64,000 nt of DNA, from NCBI GenBank assembly GCA_039090855.1, contig CM077011.1:39451501-39515500 (forward strand), in the 5' to 3' direction. A program made the translations under genes and the position numbers. Shown here one piece after another: positions 42,205 to 52,627 of the stretch (position 1 is its first letter; each line of letters starts with the position of its first letter). The notes under the pieces are model-generated. The model saw only the letters and a list, made by a program, of their open reading frames with translations, had not been told where the DNA came from and made no database searches. The stretch comes from Macrothele yani. Lineage: Eukaryota; Arthropoda; Arachnida; Araneae; Macrothelidae.

Positions 42205-42668
42205 ACACAGTGTTTGATCAATGCATCCTTCCAGTGCTTACGTAAGGTGCAGAGACGTGGACCTTAACTAAAAGAGACATACAAAGACTATAGACAACTC
42301 AAGGTAGCATGGAGAGATGCATGCTTGGTGTAACCAGGAGAGATAAGAAGAGGAAGGAACTCGTGGATCAGAAAAATGACAAGAGTGGAAGACATCATGA
42401 TCAGAGTAAATTCACTGAAATGGCAATGGGCTGGACATATTGCCAGAAGGACAGATCATCGATGGACAGCTGAAATTTTAGACTGGATTCCGAGGGGCAG
42501 GAAAAGACCCAAAAGAAGACCAAATGGGAGATGGGTGGATGAAATTCGAAAGTACGAGGGAGTAACATGGAGGAGACTGTCACAAGACAGACCGTTGTGG
42601 AAGAAACTTGGAGAGACCTTCGTCTAGCAGTGGATTGATAATGTTTGACAATGGTGATGATGATACCT
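42205..42668 (+). mobile_element. RTE-like LINE 3' end
   Basis: Starts within the codons for VFDQCILPVLT*GAETWTLTK. A frameshift precedes the 42,376-42,627 frame KWQWAGHIARRTDHRWTAEI, GRWVDEIRKYEGVTWRRL, RPLWKKLGETFV. The tail has GATGATGATA. 5'-truncated and closely related to the other two copies. It abuts the left terminus of a Tc1-like element. Confidence 0.9.
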
Positions 42669-42693
42669 AGTCGTATCAGAATAATATGACCAC

Positions 42694-43900
42694 CTACCAA
42701 ATAATGGGAAAAACCACCTTGGCCCGAATGATAGTGGCGAGACGGCGTGGCATGGACGCAATGATACCCTGGAAGGTTGCCCGAAGCACACATGCCCATT
42801 CAGACTTAAAAAGAGCACGAAGATCCCGGAAATGACTTGGTTGTGGGTCGCCACGTCGAACCTGTCGATCCAAATAGTCCCAGAAGTGTTCAATAGTATT
42901 GAGGTCGGGCGATTTCGCCGGCCAAAGAAGAACGGAGACATCCCTGTCGTGCTCCTGGAACCGCATCGTCCTGTTGGTAAACGTCTTGTCCACCAGGGTA
43001 AACTTCAAACTTCAAGGGTAGCACATGGTCAACGGGGATGGACAGGTAGCCATTTGCATTCAGGGACCCACCCAGTGGTACCAGCGGTTCCAGGTCATAT
43101 CAGGAAAACATATCCCAGACATGCGCAGTGCCACTGCAGCCCTGTACTTGACCGCCAAGCGTGCCCGAGTGTTCATTCTCGTGTGTCTGGCGTCGTATCC
43201 GCCACTGCCCGTCCCTTCTGTGGAGTAGAGTCCTCGATCTGTCACAAAAAGCAACCTTTTCCCTTTCTTCCACTGTCCAATGACGGTAGTCACATGCGAA
43301 CTGTAGGCGTCGTTACCGATGGGCCTGGGATAACCTGGGTGCTTTAACGCAGCGTCGACTCCAGAGATCCACGCGTAACAGAGTTCGCTCTACTGTTACC
43401 GGAATCAAGCAACTGGGTGCCTCAGGATTCATTTGCGCAGTCAATTGCTGCACTGTTGCGCGTCGATTGCCCTTTACCAGTCGACAGACGCGACGTTCTC
43501 TTCTGGGGTCGATGGACTTTAGAGCAACACAGTTATGGTCCATTATTGGTACACACTTACTATAGTACCTCGCGAACAGCCCCAAAAAATCTACTGGGTT
43601 TTTTTTCGTTATTGGAGGTTTAACGACCACCGTGAGAAACTCAATGGGCTATAAGCTGTCGTCCGTCCCTAATTTAGGGCCACTGGTTCAAGTGAAGGGA
43701 GAGAACCAGGGCCGTAAGACAAACACAACGTCGTGCCTCACCGGGATCCCTTTCGGACGAATAATCGGAGGCCATCGCTTAGACCACTGCGCCACCGGGT
43801 TGGCAGCTACTGTTTGTGAGATGCTTCCACCCTTGGGGCATTAGCAGGTGATCATTCCTCTTTGAACGTCCGTCAAATCACTACCACTGCAACCCACGTT
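42694..43900 (-). pseudogene. Tc1-like transposase, frameshifted and split by a SINE
   Basis: HTH codons lie on both sides of the SINE (DVQRGMI upstream near 43,870; RYYSKCVPIMDH downstream). VKGNRRATVQQLTAQMNPEA (second HTH region) and VTVERTLLRVDLWSRR follow. The catalytic part is split between frames: KGKRLLFVTDRGLYSTEG at 43,270 is an altered first motif (usual FSDES), YQQDDAV near 42,990 holds the second Asp, and LLWPAKSPDLNTIEHFWDYL (43,008-42,694 frame) the third residue Glu. C-terminus: SMPRRLATIIRAK. Inactive. Confidence 0.85.
43597..43805 (-). repeat. SINE copy (family 1) inside a Tc1-like element
   Basis: Minus-strand copy with a T-run tail, GGAGGTTTAACGACCACCG, CCTAATTTAGGGCCACTGG and a head with a deletion over the B box (CACCGGGATCCC). 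CTACTG at 43,591-43,596 and 43,806-43,811 flanks it as the target duplication. Confidence 0.93.
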
Positions 43901-44157
43901 ACGCACTGTAGTTCATCTGTCCAGGTCGACCGCTTATATTTCCGTGCGCTCGACCTTGTCAAGTGCATTCTCTGACGCACCTCGGCGGGTACCCCGTGCT
44001 TCCGCGGGTGATCATATTATTCTGATACGACGTGCATTTACGCTATAATCAAATAAAACATTTGCTCTAAATTCGTGGAATCAAAATAAATCATTGTAGC
44101 CAAAGAAGAAAATATTTGATATTTAAGTAAGGTTGCTATATGTTACGCTTGTTTCAT

Positions 44158-44382
44158 ATTTTTTTTTTTTTTGTTGTTGAGGTTTAACGACCACCGTGAG
44201 CAACTCAATGGGCTATAAGCAGTCGCCCGTCCCTAATTTAGGGTCACTGGTTCCAGGAAAGGGAGAGATCCAGTGCCGTAAGACAAACACAACATCCATG
44301 CCTCACCGGGATTCGAACCCGGACCCCGTTCGGACGAATGATCAGAGGCCATCGCTTAGACCACTGCGCCACCGGGGCGGCT
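44158..44382 (-). repeat. SINE copy (family 1)
   Basis: Near-consensus minus-strand copy. TTCATA occurs before its T-run and after its head, so a short target duplication is likely. Confidence 0.95.
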
Positions 44383-44388
44383 TCATAA

Positions 44389-44601
44389 TTTTGTTTCGGG
44401 GTTTAATGACCACCGTGAGCAACTCAATAGGCTATAAGCAGTATCCCGTCCCTAATTTAGGGACACTGGTTCCAGGGAAAGGAAAGATACAGTGCCGTAA
44501 GGCAAACACAACATCCATGTCCCACCGGGATTCGAACCCGGACCCCTTTCAGACGAGTGATCAGAGGCCATCGCTTAGACCACTGCGCCACCGGGGAAGC
44601 T
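44389..44601 (-). repeat. SINE copy (family 1), adjacent tandem neighbour
   Basis: A second minus-strand copy follows the first after only a few bases and shares the TTCATAA word at its borders, so it probably inserted at the same T-rich target. The poly-A tail is short. Confidence 0.95.
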
Positions 44602-46400
44602 TTCATAAATTACATAAAATTTTTAAGATTGTTTTTCGTCCCAATCAATCTGCACACTAGATAAGAATTTAGCCAGTTATTTTTAGGAACGAATACAATT
44701 GGCATGTATTCAGTTGTTAGACTGTATTTCACTCCTCACTCGTATAAATGAATAATAGGATAGCGTAGGGTAATCATAGCACAGCCTAAGTCCAGCTTAT
44801 GCAATTTAAATTCATTCCTTTCTGTGAATACCATTCTTTGAAGTTTTACGTCGTACTGAAACTTCGCTGGTAAATCTTACGTTGGTCCTTTTCTGTTTTG
44901 ATATTAATCTAGTTAGAAATATAATTTGAATCCGAGCGGTGGATTAACGATTTTCCCATGCTATGCGTTCCAATGTACCTGCTAAGCTGATGAATTCCTC
45001 TTTCATCTCCTTTATTGTTTATAAAGGAATGAAGATCTGAAGAATTTCTTCCCTTTTTTAATTTTTTTACTTTTAAAACCTCTCTGTCGTAGCTTACCAG
45101 CTGATCCTTGCCAAATATTCTTTCCACAAGATTCATTACTGCAGAGGGAAAAATATGAAAGTCGTTTTCCTCATCTTTCATTGGACGCGTCATTGAAGTC
45201 TGGCAAAGTAGTAAGAAAATATTGTTCGGAATAAAGGTCTTTTTTTTTTTTTTTTTTCACGAGAAGATGAAAGCTGTATTTTGATAGCATTGGAGCAGGG
45301 AATGAGCAAGATGGGCTGAAAGACTGATTAATAAAGCTTAGTACTCCATGAACGATGATTTTGACAGTGTTGATATTTTATTCGGGAATTGTTTGTCTTC
45401 CCGAGGCGTTTCTTCATCCATTAAATTAGCAGATACGGCGGCCTTTAATTCAAAAAAGTGAAAGCGCAGGTCTTACCCTCCGAGAAAATTTAATTGAGTT
45501 TTTTTACGAACTGGCAGAGCGCCATTTTTGTCATTTTTGCACATTAGCTTTTCAAAAGTTTCATGTCAGAAATATTTTTTACTTAACTATCACCAATTTC
45601 ATGGGATCTTCTGTCGTTGCACTGAAGTGCTGTACTAAATCAGCTGACGTATCTGTTTTCCAACATGCACAGCAAATTATTTTTTTTTTCAGCTCTTTAT
45701 TTGAAACTAATCTTCAAATTTGCTTTATAAATCACATTATGATCTGTAAGAAACCTGCAATTTTATTCTCCTCAATAATAATTTTGGCCACAGACATTTT
45801 TCTTTCCGCTTTTTAACGACAGGTCTTTGTGGTGAAACTACGATATATTTTAACTTTTCTTGTCTTTGCTTATAAAGTTTTGCTAGTCGTTTCAAAGGAG
45901 TAAAAAATGATCCATGACAAAAAAATTGTCACTTACCTAAGCCAATGGATTTTTCTATAAACTTTTATCAAAATCTGCATAATACTTCAGCATCTTTTGT
46001 TATTTGTAGCTAATGCGATGTATTTTCTTTAAATACTCTTAGAAGGTACAATTTTAACACATCCGTCTTCCATTTTTACCTTCCGTTGTGTATAATTATC
46101 ATCAAATACAAGTACTTTCAGAAGTAGACACTCACGTAAATATATCGCGTATCTAACAGTGTTAAAATAACAGTGTAATACATGGAAAAAGAATGTTTCA
46201 ATGATCAGTTAATACATTCTCTTATTGGGTAGTTTGCTAGACTTCAGGGATCATCTTTTATACTGAATCCAGATATGTGTAGTAAATAACCAAAGAAACA
46301 GGACTGCTCCTTTAAAGGCTCCAGGTGCTGTGTAACCAATGGGCCTGAGTTAATTTTGGCTGAGCTGAAATGTTTAAAATATATTGTAAATAGAGAACGC
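44602..46400. other. AT-rich non-coding interval
   Basis: Besides the weak open frame at 44,909-45,193 and a T-run at 45,240-45,257, nothing is recognised in about 1.8 kb. Confidence 0.4.
44909..45193 (-). CDS. Hypothetical 94-residue open frame
   Basis: Outside repeats, of mixed composition (KDEENDFHIFPSAVMNLVER, then FGKDQLVSYDREVLKVKKLK), so less obviously random than most frames here. No domain recognised and no supporting signals. Possibly an exon remnant. Confidence 0.2.
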   Translation of the reverse strand: MTRPMKDEENDFHIFPSAVMNLVERIFGKDQLVSYDREVLKVKKLKKGRNSSDLHSFINNKGDERGIHQLSRYIGTHSMGKSLIHRSDSNYISN

Positions 46401-46402
46401 AA

Positions 46403-46622
46403 TTTTTTTTTTTTGATTGGAGGTTTAACGACCACCGTGAGCAACTCAATGGGCTATAAGCAGTCTCCCGTCCCTAATTTAGGGCTACTCGTTCCAGGGA
46501 AGGGAGAGAGCCAGTGCCGTAAGACAAACAGAACATACATGCCTCACCGGGATTCCAAACCGGACCCCTTTCGGACGAATGATCAGAAGCCATCGCTTAG
46601 ACCGCTGAGCCACCGAGGAAGC
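46403..46622 (-). repeat. SINE copy (family 1)
   Basis: Near-consensus minus-strand copy with a T-run tail (46,403-46,414). The B box is mutated (GGGATTCCAAACCGG). Confidence 0.95.
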
Positions 46623-46641
46623 TCATCGTTCATCATCAGTA

Positions 46642-46783
46642 GAGCTTCTGGTTCCAGGGAAAGGAGAGAGCCAGTGCCGTAAGGCAAACACAGCATCCAT
46701 GCCCCACCGGGATTCGAACCCGGACCCTTTTCGGACGAATGATCAGAGGCCATGCCTTAGACCACTGCGCCATCTGGGTGGCA
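46642..46783 (-). repeat. Partial SINE copy (family 1), 3' half missing
   Basis: Only the tRNA-like head and centre remain (CTGGTTCCAGGGAAAGGAGA to CGCCATCTGGGTGGC). The 3' core and tail are absent, which is unusual for a retroposed SINE and points to deletion or recombination with the adjacent copy 20 bp away. Confidence 0.9.
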
Positions 46784-46883
46784 ATGTAATTTAAACATAA
46801 TTTCAAGTTAGAATTTTTATTCATTCTGAAACCAGTTAATTTACTCAGCATTTTTTGAAAATTTCAAACCAATCTATGTGTTA

Positions 46884-47101
46884 TTTTTTTTTTTGATTGG
46901 AGGTTTAACGACCACCGTGAGCAACTCAATGGGCTATACGCAGTCGCCCGTCCCTAATTTAGGGTCACTGGTTCCAGGGAAGGGAGAGAGCCAATGACGT
47001 AAGACAAACACAGCATCCATGCCTCACCGGGATTCGAACCCGGGCCTCGTTCGGACGAATGATCAGAGGCCATCGCTTAGACCACTGCGCCACCGGGGCG
47101 G
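46884..47101 (-). repeat. SINE copy (family 1) sharing its flank with 39,662-39,871
   Basis: Near-consensus minus-strand copy. The DNA after its head matches 39,872-39,990, yet the DNA before its tail does not match the equivalent flank there, and no target duplication is present. Confidence 0.95.
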
Positions 47102-47211
47102 CACCAGTTTTAACAGTCATGGTCTGTTGTGGAAAACTGTCCCTGACCAACAGGTACCGGTTTGACTTCTTTTTTTAGACAAGTGACGACACATTACTGT
47201 GTGACGCATAC
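47102..47211. repeat. Duplicated SINE flank
   Basis: Second copy of the segment at 39,872-39,990 (ACCAGTTTTAACAGTCATGG ... GTGTGACGCATAC). Confidence 0.9.
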
Positions 47212-47879
47212 GTTTTGCTAGGAGTGATTTCTAAGTGATTCCAAGTATTTCACAAACCTTAACAATGTTAAAGAACTTAATGTATTAACGAAATTAAAGA
47301 ATAGTTAATGACAGTTATTATTCATAGTAGAGAAATATTATTTGCGTTCTTATGTTGATTCTTCTCTTTCCTCCCTTCCCATTTAAAATATGATTTTTTT
47401 CTTTATTCTGAAAACTTATTACTGGGAAGGGCAGTATTCCGTGAAGTTATTAATGAATAATATGTGTATAATTCCATTGTTTCCTCAACCACTAAATTCA
47501 GTTAGTATTTTTTCACTTAGCAAGCCGAATCTTTTTGACTCCTGAGCTGTGGTCGGGATGACATTTTCAAGTTTCTCGGGTAGATAGTTTATAACTTTCA
47601 TTCTTCATTGTTATCTTCTACAACTCTAATTTTTCATTGCTTTTCTTCCTTGCTTTCCTGTGGGGAACCCAATCACATTCTTTACCGTTTTTTCGGCTGT
47701 GTAAACTCGCAGTATGGATAAAGGAGCAAGTCGCTGTTTATTGGGAATCAAAACGATGATAACTCTTACATGTTATTACGGAAAAGTGGTGCCAGTTCTT
47801 CAACCGAAAGAATGAACAGCAAAAACGCCACCAAGGCTAAGATGACAGTCGAATGATTTTTCCCAGCAAAACGGGTAAA
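47212..47879. other. Non-coding interval
   Basis: AT-rich, no feature recognised. Confidence 0.35.
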
Positions 47880-49125
47880 ATTATACATATAAACACATCT
47901 CTTTCTCTCTCTCTCTGTCTCTCTTTCTGTCTGTCTGGGACGTGTGACGTCACAGCAACGTCTGCATTGTCGCGCCAACATGTATCGGCCAATTCGTGTG
48001 TGCTCTCGGGATGTCAAAGTGGTTGTCTGCTGTGTAATAGCACGCGATCACTTTGAGATGTCAAGGTGATCGCGTGTTAATTTAAAAACATCGGATTATC
48101 AATGAGTCCAGTTCTAGTTCTTCGATCTACAAAATTCGAATTGGAATCTTAATATCACGGCAAGTTGAGTTTATATATTAATTTAATTTAGCGCAATTCG
48201 AATATTAATCTGAACGCTTTAATTATATTTTGACTTTTTTAATTAAACTAACTTTCCGAGTTTAGTGCTGATTTTATGATACACTTGGCAAAATATCGAT
48301 CTATCTAAACGCTCTAACCTACAATAAAAACTGAAATCTTGAGATGTCAAACAGAGTAAAATTGCATCTAAAAGCAGATGTCACCCAGTACCGATTATTA
48401 TTAATATAAGTTTACGCGAAATCAACTAGACTTCAAGGAAAATTGTTAAACAACAAATATTTTAAATAGAATTTTATATATCGCAAGGTCTTTTAAAAAA
48501 CGGGGAAAAAGTAGCATATAATTTTCAGTTCTAACTTGAATGAGTTCTTACTATATAAGTTTTTTATCACTATTTCCTTACAGAAATCTGGCATCTAATT
48601 GAATATATTTTAAATACGTGGAGATAATGTAAATGCACGATGTCATCGCTTTGTCCAATTTATTTTATAAACACGCATGGCAACTGAAAAATTGTTTTTC
48701 CGACACCGCTGGGATCGAACCCTAGATCTCCCGATAACTAGCCGAGTGCGTTCGCTTAGCACTACGGTGCCAACAGTTCTTAGCACTATGTATGGTTGAT
48801 CAGTCAGCATCTGACTACACAAATCCGTATCGATGGGTTCAGGAACTGATGTGTCGCCATCTGGTGGCATTCAACATAGCGAGCTATTTAACTACAGCTG
48901 ATAAATCTAAAGGGTGACAGAAATGGTAAATATATTTCAAATACGTGGAGATAATGTAAATAGACAATGTCATTACTCTGTCCACGCTATTTTATAAAAA
49001 AAAAAAAAGAAATATTTTACTGCTTCAGTTTAAAATTTCACCCTGTCTTAGGACGGGCAACATCCCCTGTACATGTATTAATATTTATTTGAAGCTTAAA
49101 TACAACCGTCCTAGGACGGGCAATA
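47880..49125. repeat. Unnamed dispersed repeat, copy B
   Basis: Collinear with 27,676-29,215. Shares the microsatellite edge (TCTCTC tract, 47,901-47,935), the hairpin at 48,040-48,077, ATCGATCTATCTAAACGCTC (48,294), AATTTCACCCTGTCTTAGGA and the second box TCCTAGGACGGGC (49,110). It lacks the RTE insertion of copy A and instead carries its own insertion at about 48,607-49,010. Confidence 0.8.
48607..49010 (-). repeat. Insertion with tRNA-like core and 70-bp direct repeats
   Basis: AAATACGTGGAGATAATGTA occurs at both ends (48,611 and 48,938) in blocks of about 70 bp. Between them, on the minus strand, lies a tRNA-like head: GCACCGTAGTGCTAAGCG (A box) and CTAGGGTTCGATCCCAGC (B box). The layout suggests two overlapping tRNA-derived repeats or a SINE with duplicated tail. 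Confidence 0.55.
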
Positions 49126-49202
49126 AGCGAATATAGAATATCACAAAACTCGCATAGTTCGATATTCGTAGAGTCATTAATACGAGGGGATGCTGGAAAA
49201 CT

Positions 49203-49421
49203 CGCCGCCCCGGTGGCGCAGTGGTCTAAGCGATGGCTTCTGATCATTCGCCCGTAAGGGGTACGGGTTCGAATCCCGGTGAGGCATGGATGTTGTATTT
49301 GTCTTACGGCACTGGCTCTCTCCCTTACCTGGAACCAGTGACCCTAAATTAGGGACGGGTGGCTGCTTTTAGCCCATTGAGTTACTCATGGTGGTCGTTA
49401 AACCTCCAATAAAAAATAAAA
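49203..49421 (+). repeat. SINE copy (family 1) inside the mariner terminus
   Basis: Near-consensus plus-strand copy (GCCGCCCCGGTGGCGCAGTG head, GGGTTCGAATCCCGG, A-rich tail). GATGCTGGAAAA and GATGCTGAAAAA flank it as an imperfect target duplication. Confidence 0.96.
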
Positions 49422-49587
49422 GATGCTGAAAAATTATCGGCTTAACCCAGTTCCTGTAATTGTAACATTATTTTGTCTCTGCAGTTTGAAAGAGTGCTCT
49501 TTTGTATTGTAAACTGCCAATTTTAAGACTAATAGCTCTTATTTTTTTATTTTTTTTTTTTCGGATGTTTGTCGTTCGAACTGAATC

Positions 49588-50735
49588 ATGCCAATGCAAA
49601 GTGTTGAATTTTCGAATGTGGAACTCCGGGCTGTCATGAAATTTCTGTTCGAGCAGAAGAAAACTGCAAAGGAAATTTATAAGCTTTTGAATCAAACATT
49701 GGGCGACAAGTGCCCTTCATATTCCATAGTGAAGAAATGGTGTGCCAACTTTCAGCATGGAGACTTTGAGACCGAAATTACCGCAAGATCTGGGAGTCCT
49801 TCAACAGTGACAGCACCCGAAATGGTTGATCGTGTTCATGACTTGATTTTTAGGTTGGCAAATCTAGGCTGATACCATAGTTGAGAGACTGGTGATATCT
49901 AGGGAAGGTGTTGGGTTCATAATTCATGAACACTTGAATATGCAGAAGATGTCAGCAAAATGGGTGTGCAAATGTTGAACACCGATGAGAAACGAAAAAG
50001 AGTGGACATTTCTAAATGGGTTTTGCAGCATTTTGAGCAATCTGGGGATAGTTTTTCGCAGCGACTTGTCACTGTTGATGAAACGTGGTTACATCACTAC
50101 GATCCAGAGACGAAACAACAGTCCCTGCAGTAGCGGCACTGCGGTTCTCCACGGCCAAAGAAATTCAAGACTCAAAGCTCTGCAGGAAAGGTCAGGGCAA
50201 CTGTTTTGGGGGGATTCGGAAGGCGTTTTATCTCCTGAAGGGCCAAACAATATATGCTGAATACCATTCCAACTTGCTCGGCCGATTAAAAAAACATTGA
50301 GGGAAAAAAGACGAAGAAAATTGCGGAAAGCTGTTCTTTTCTTTTCTTTTTTTTTTTTTTTTGCAGAACAACGCGCCAGCTCACATGGCTGGCAAGACAA
50401 TAGATGATCTGGAGTTTAGGGGCATAGACCATCCACCCTATTCATCGTACCTTGCTCCATAAGTTCGAAATTGAAGCATTTGCCGAATGATTCGGAGGTG
50501 ATATCAGCAGCAGAGCAGCATTTGAGTGATCAGACAGAATCTTTTTGGAAGGGTTAAAGAAACCCCAGAAATGCTATGCCAAGTGTGTTGAACTTCAGGG
50601 CAAATATGTGGGACAGTCTGTAAGTTTTATGGCTCTAGCCCATTTCTTTCTTGCTGAGGCAGAGAACTTATCGGCATCCCCTAGTATAACAGAACTCGTA
50701 GAGTTCGGATTGGATCGTAGAGTCATGTAAGGTCC
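49588..50735 (+). pseudogene. mariner transposase, multiple frameshifts
   Basis: First HTH: ELRAVMKFLFEQKKTAKEIY, PSYSIVKKWCANFQHGDFET (49,588-49,860). The rest changes frame often: GFIIHEHLNMQKMSAKWV (49,913), RLVTVDETWLHHYDPETKQQ with the first Asp (50,061-50,125), VFWDSEGV-like (50,195), FLQNNAPAHMAGKT, where the second Asp is Asn (50,355), and near 50,500 DSEVISAAEQHLSDQTESFW. The last frame, EGLKKPQKCYAKCVELQGKY (50,545), is the C-terminus. A (CTTTT)n tract at 50,335-50,362 interrupts the gene. Confidence 0.85.
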
Positions 50736-50832
50736 ATAAAAGAGCACCTAGGCAGGGTAGATACTGCATTTGAGAAAAAAGAAGAATTAAATAACTTTTT
50801 TGCTGCTGATTTAAGTGTTATTGTTAGATTCT

Positions 50833-50965
50833 GCTGCTATAAGCTGTCGCCTGTGTCTAGTTCCACAGAGGAGAGAGAGACAATGTCATAGGACAGAATC
50901 CTTACCCTCATTCGCGCCACGAACCAGGACCCATTTACAATCATTAGCTAGAGGCGCACGACATG
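50833..50965 (-). repeat. Old SINE fragment (family 1)
   Basis: GCTATAAGCTGTCGCCTGTG, ATGTCATAGGACAGAATCC and CACGAACCAGGACCCAT keep the family order on the minus strand with heavy divergence. Confidence 0.55.
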
Positions 50966-51543
50966 GACCAATCGAACAAACAGTCGATTAAGCTTTTTTG
51001 CAACGTCGCTGTACATTTCTGTTTGTAGAATGAAAGCTGTGTTCAAAGGGAAGAAAAAAATACCTTCCAATATTTTCCCGATACTCTTTTGGGAACAGTG
51101 TACTGAAACATTCAAAAATACACCCGAGACAGTACATAAAGAGTGCGAAATCGTTAGCCAAACGTAACATAAGCAGATATTCTCTACTTGAATGTAAGCA
51201 TTGTTATTCCCTTGAGCAGGCCCTCAGCTAACGAGTTACCAGCATCGATTCGTCTGAGATGCAAGGTATTATTACTGGTAAATAAACTTTGATGAAATCC
51301 CTTAAATGCTGTGCAAAGAAAATAGTAATGTATATGTTAATATTTAAAATACGTGGGCGAAAATTTGAGGTAAAATTTGCTTGTTCTCTTCTGAGAGGAA
51401 TCGCTACCTGCTGGCGAGATTTTGTCCATACCTAAAACTACAGAAGTGTGGGATTTATATAAACTAAGGAATAAAATGCCTTAAAGAATGACGAATATCA
51501 TATATCTTTATGAATATTCGTCCAAAGAGTGTTAGTACTGCTG
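50966..51543. other. Non-coding interval
   Basis: No gene or repeat recognised. Confidence 0.35.
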
Positions 51544-52113
51544 TACAGGGTGATCGAAAAGTTTCCGAACGCTTAGTTGAACAATTTTTATTCGCGTTAT
51601 ACAGATACATAAAATTTACTTACAATTGTGATACATCTTCCATTGACTTTTGAGTAACTGATGTTGACCTAAATAAGTGCTGGAAATGATCTCCGTGTTG
51701 CTCGAGGCAAATATCCACGCGGCGGCACATGTCTTTTTGTAACGCGTTTCAGCATAGATGGCGTTATTTCCGCTATGGCCTGAATAATGTTTGTTTTCAA
51801 GGACTGTAGGTCATGCGGGTTATTTGCATAAACACGGCCCTTTAAATATCCTCACTAAAAAAAAGACATTATTCCGAAAAGAAAATATTCTTCAATAAGC
51901 CTTGTTGTTACGAGTAAATTTACGAAACCAACGGCAATACAGCAGACGCTTATGCGTATCAGGTGCCTTCAGTTCTTCGACAACTTTTACTTTGTATACA
52001 TAAAGCTGCTATTGTTTAGTCGCTTTCTGTACTGAGCCGTAAGAAAGTTTCATTTATTGAGATAAGTGACGAACCGATTTTATAGGTGACTGTTGCAAAC
52101 GTTTATCACTTCC

Positions 52114-52166
52114 GGCGTTAACACACTTTGCCGGCCATATCTAGGCCGGTCAAGTGTGTTAACGCC
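52114..52166. repeat. 53-bp hairpin with long GC-capped stem
   Basis: GGCGTTAACACACTT and CCGGCC pair with GGCCGG and AAGTGTGTTAACGCC around ATATCTA, with one TG/TC mismatch. Parts of the arm word (GTGTTAAC) recur at 52,154 and 52,219. Confidence 0.88.
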
Positions 52167-52176
52167 TCCAGTTAAG

Positions 52177-52407
52177 TTAACATTTCAGTTTTGCGAAATC
52201 ATACGAGAAACTCCCCTCAAGCGTGTTAACACTTCCAGTTTTCCGAAATCTTACGAGTAAACTGTGTATCGTTGATTTACTTACCACAGTATGCCGCGGC
52301 CATTTATTCCTGAACTCTTCTATACACTGTTTGTATGACTGCGTTTGCAAATAAGCTTCAAGTAAACAAATTCTCTGCTCCCTCATCAAACTCATGACTC
52401 TCTGCAA
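52177..52407 (-). pseudogene. IS630/mariner-like transposase, N-terminal HTH
   Basis: LMREQRICLLEAYLQTQSYK, then VVSKSTIHSLLVRFRKTGSV, matches the two-helix N-terminal region of IS630-type transposases (usually ...IRRLVKKFRETGSV). The DDE domain does not follow. On the same strand 51,560-51,790 keeps traces of the C-terminus (EITPSMLKRVTKRHV...). Confidence 0.75.
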
Positions 52408-52627
52408 ATGGCGACGCTAAAGTGGGCAAAGTGCTTAGCACACATGGAATCGGTTATTCATTTCTGGCCTTCTGCCAATTTCCTTCAGGCATTCGACAAG
52501 CTCAGTATTTGATCTCGACGAGTTGCTGACTCGTGTTGCCACATCAGTTGATTGAACATTTGCTTACAGCATACGCAATATATATCTTTTTTAATTCAGG
52601 GTTCGGGAACTTTACGATCACTCTGTA

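Larger units (their letters stand above)
42669..44031 (-). mobile_element. Tc1-like element with inverted termini and internal SINE
   Basis: TCGTATCAGAATAATATGAC at the left and the inverse of the right end (TCGTATCAGAATAATATGAT) delimit the element. Without the SINE it would be about 1.15 kb, normal for Tc1. The SINE is inserted in the HTH region. Confidence 0.9.
49179..50735 (+). mobile_element. mariner element with SINE-split left terminus
   Basis: The left end begins near TACGAGGGGATGCTG (49,181), a mariner-like terminus. The sequence resumes after the SINE as GATGCTGAAAAATTATCGGC. The transposase follows rightward. No matching right terminus is seen after 50,735. Confidence 0.75.
51544..52627 (-). 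mobile_element. IS630/mariner-like element with both termini, internally deleted
   Basis: TACAGGGTGATCGAAAAGTT at the left and the inverse of the right end (TACAGAGTGATCGTAAAGTT) are inverted termini bounded by TA. The 5' HTH (52,407-52,177) and the 3' end of the transposase frame remain; the catalytic centre is missing and replaced in part by a hairpin region. Confidence 0.88.

Noticed and set aside
44196..44660. 154-codon frame across two SINEs
   Set aside because: Entirely SINE-derived; the duplication of the element simply doubles the frame.
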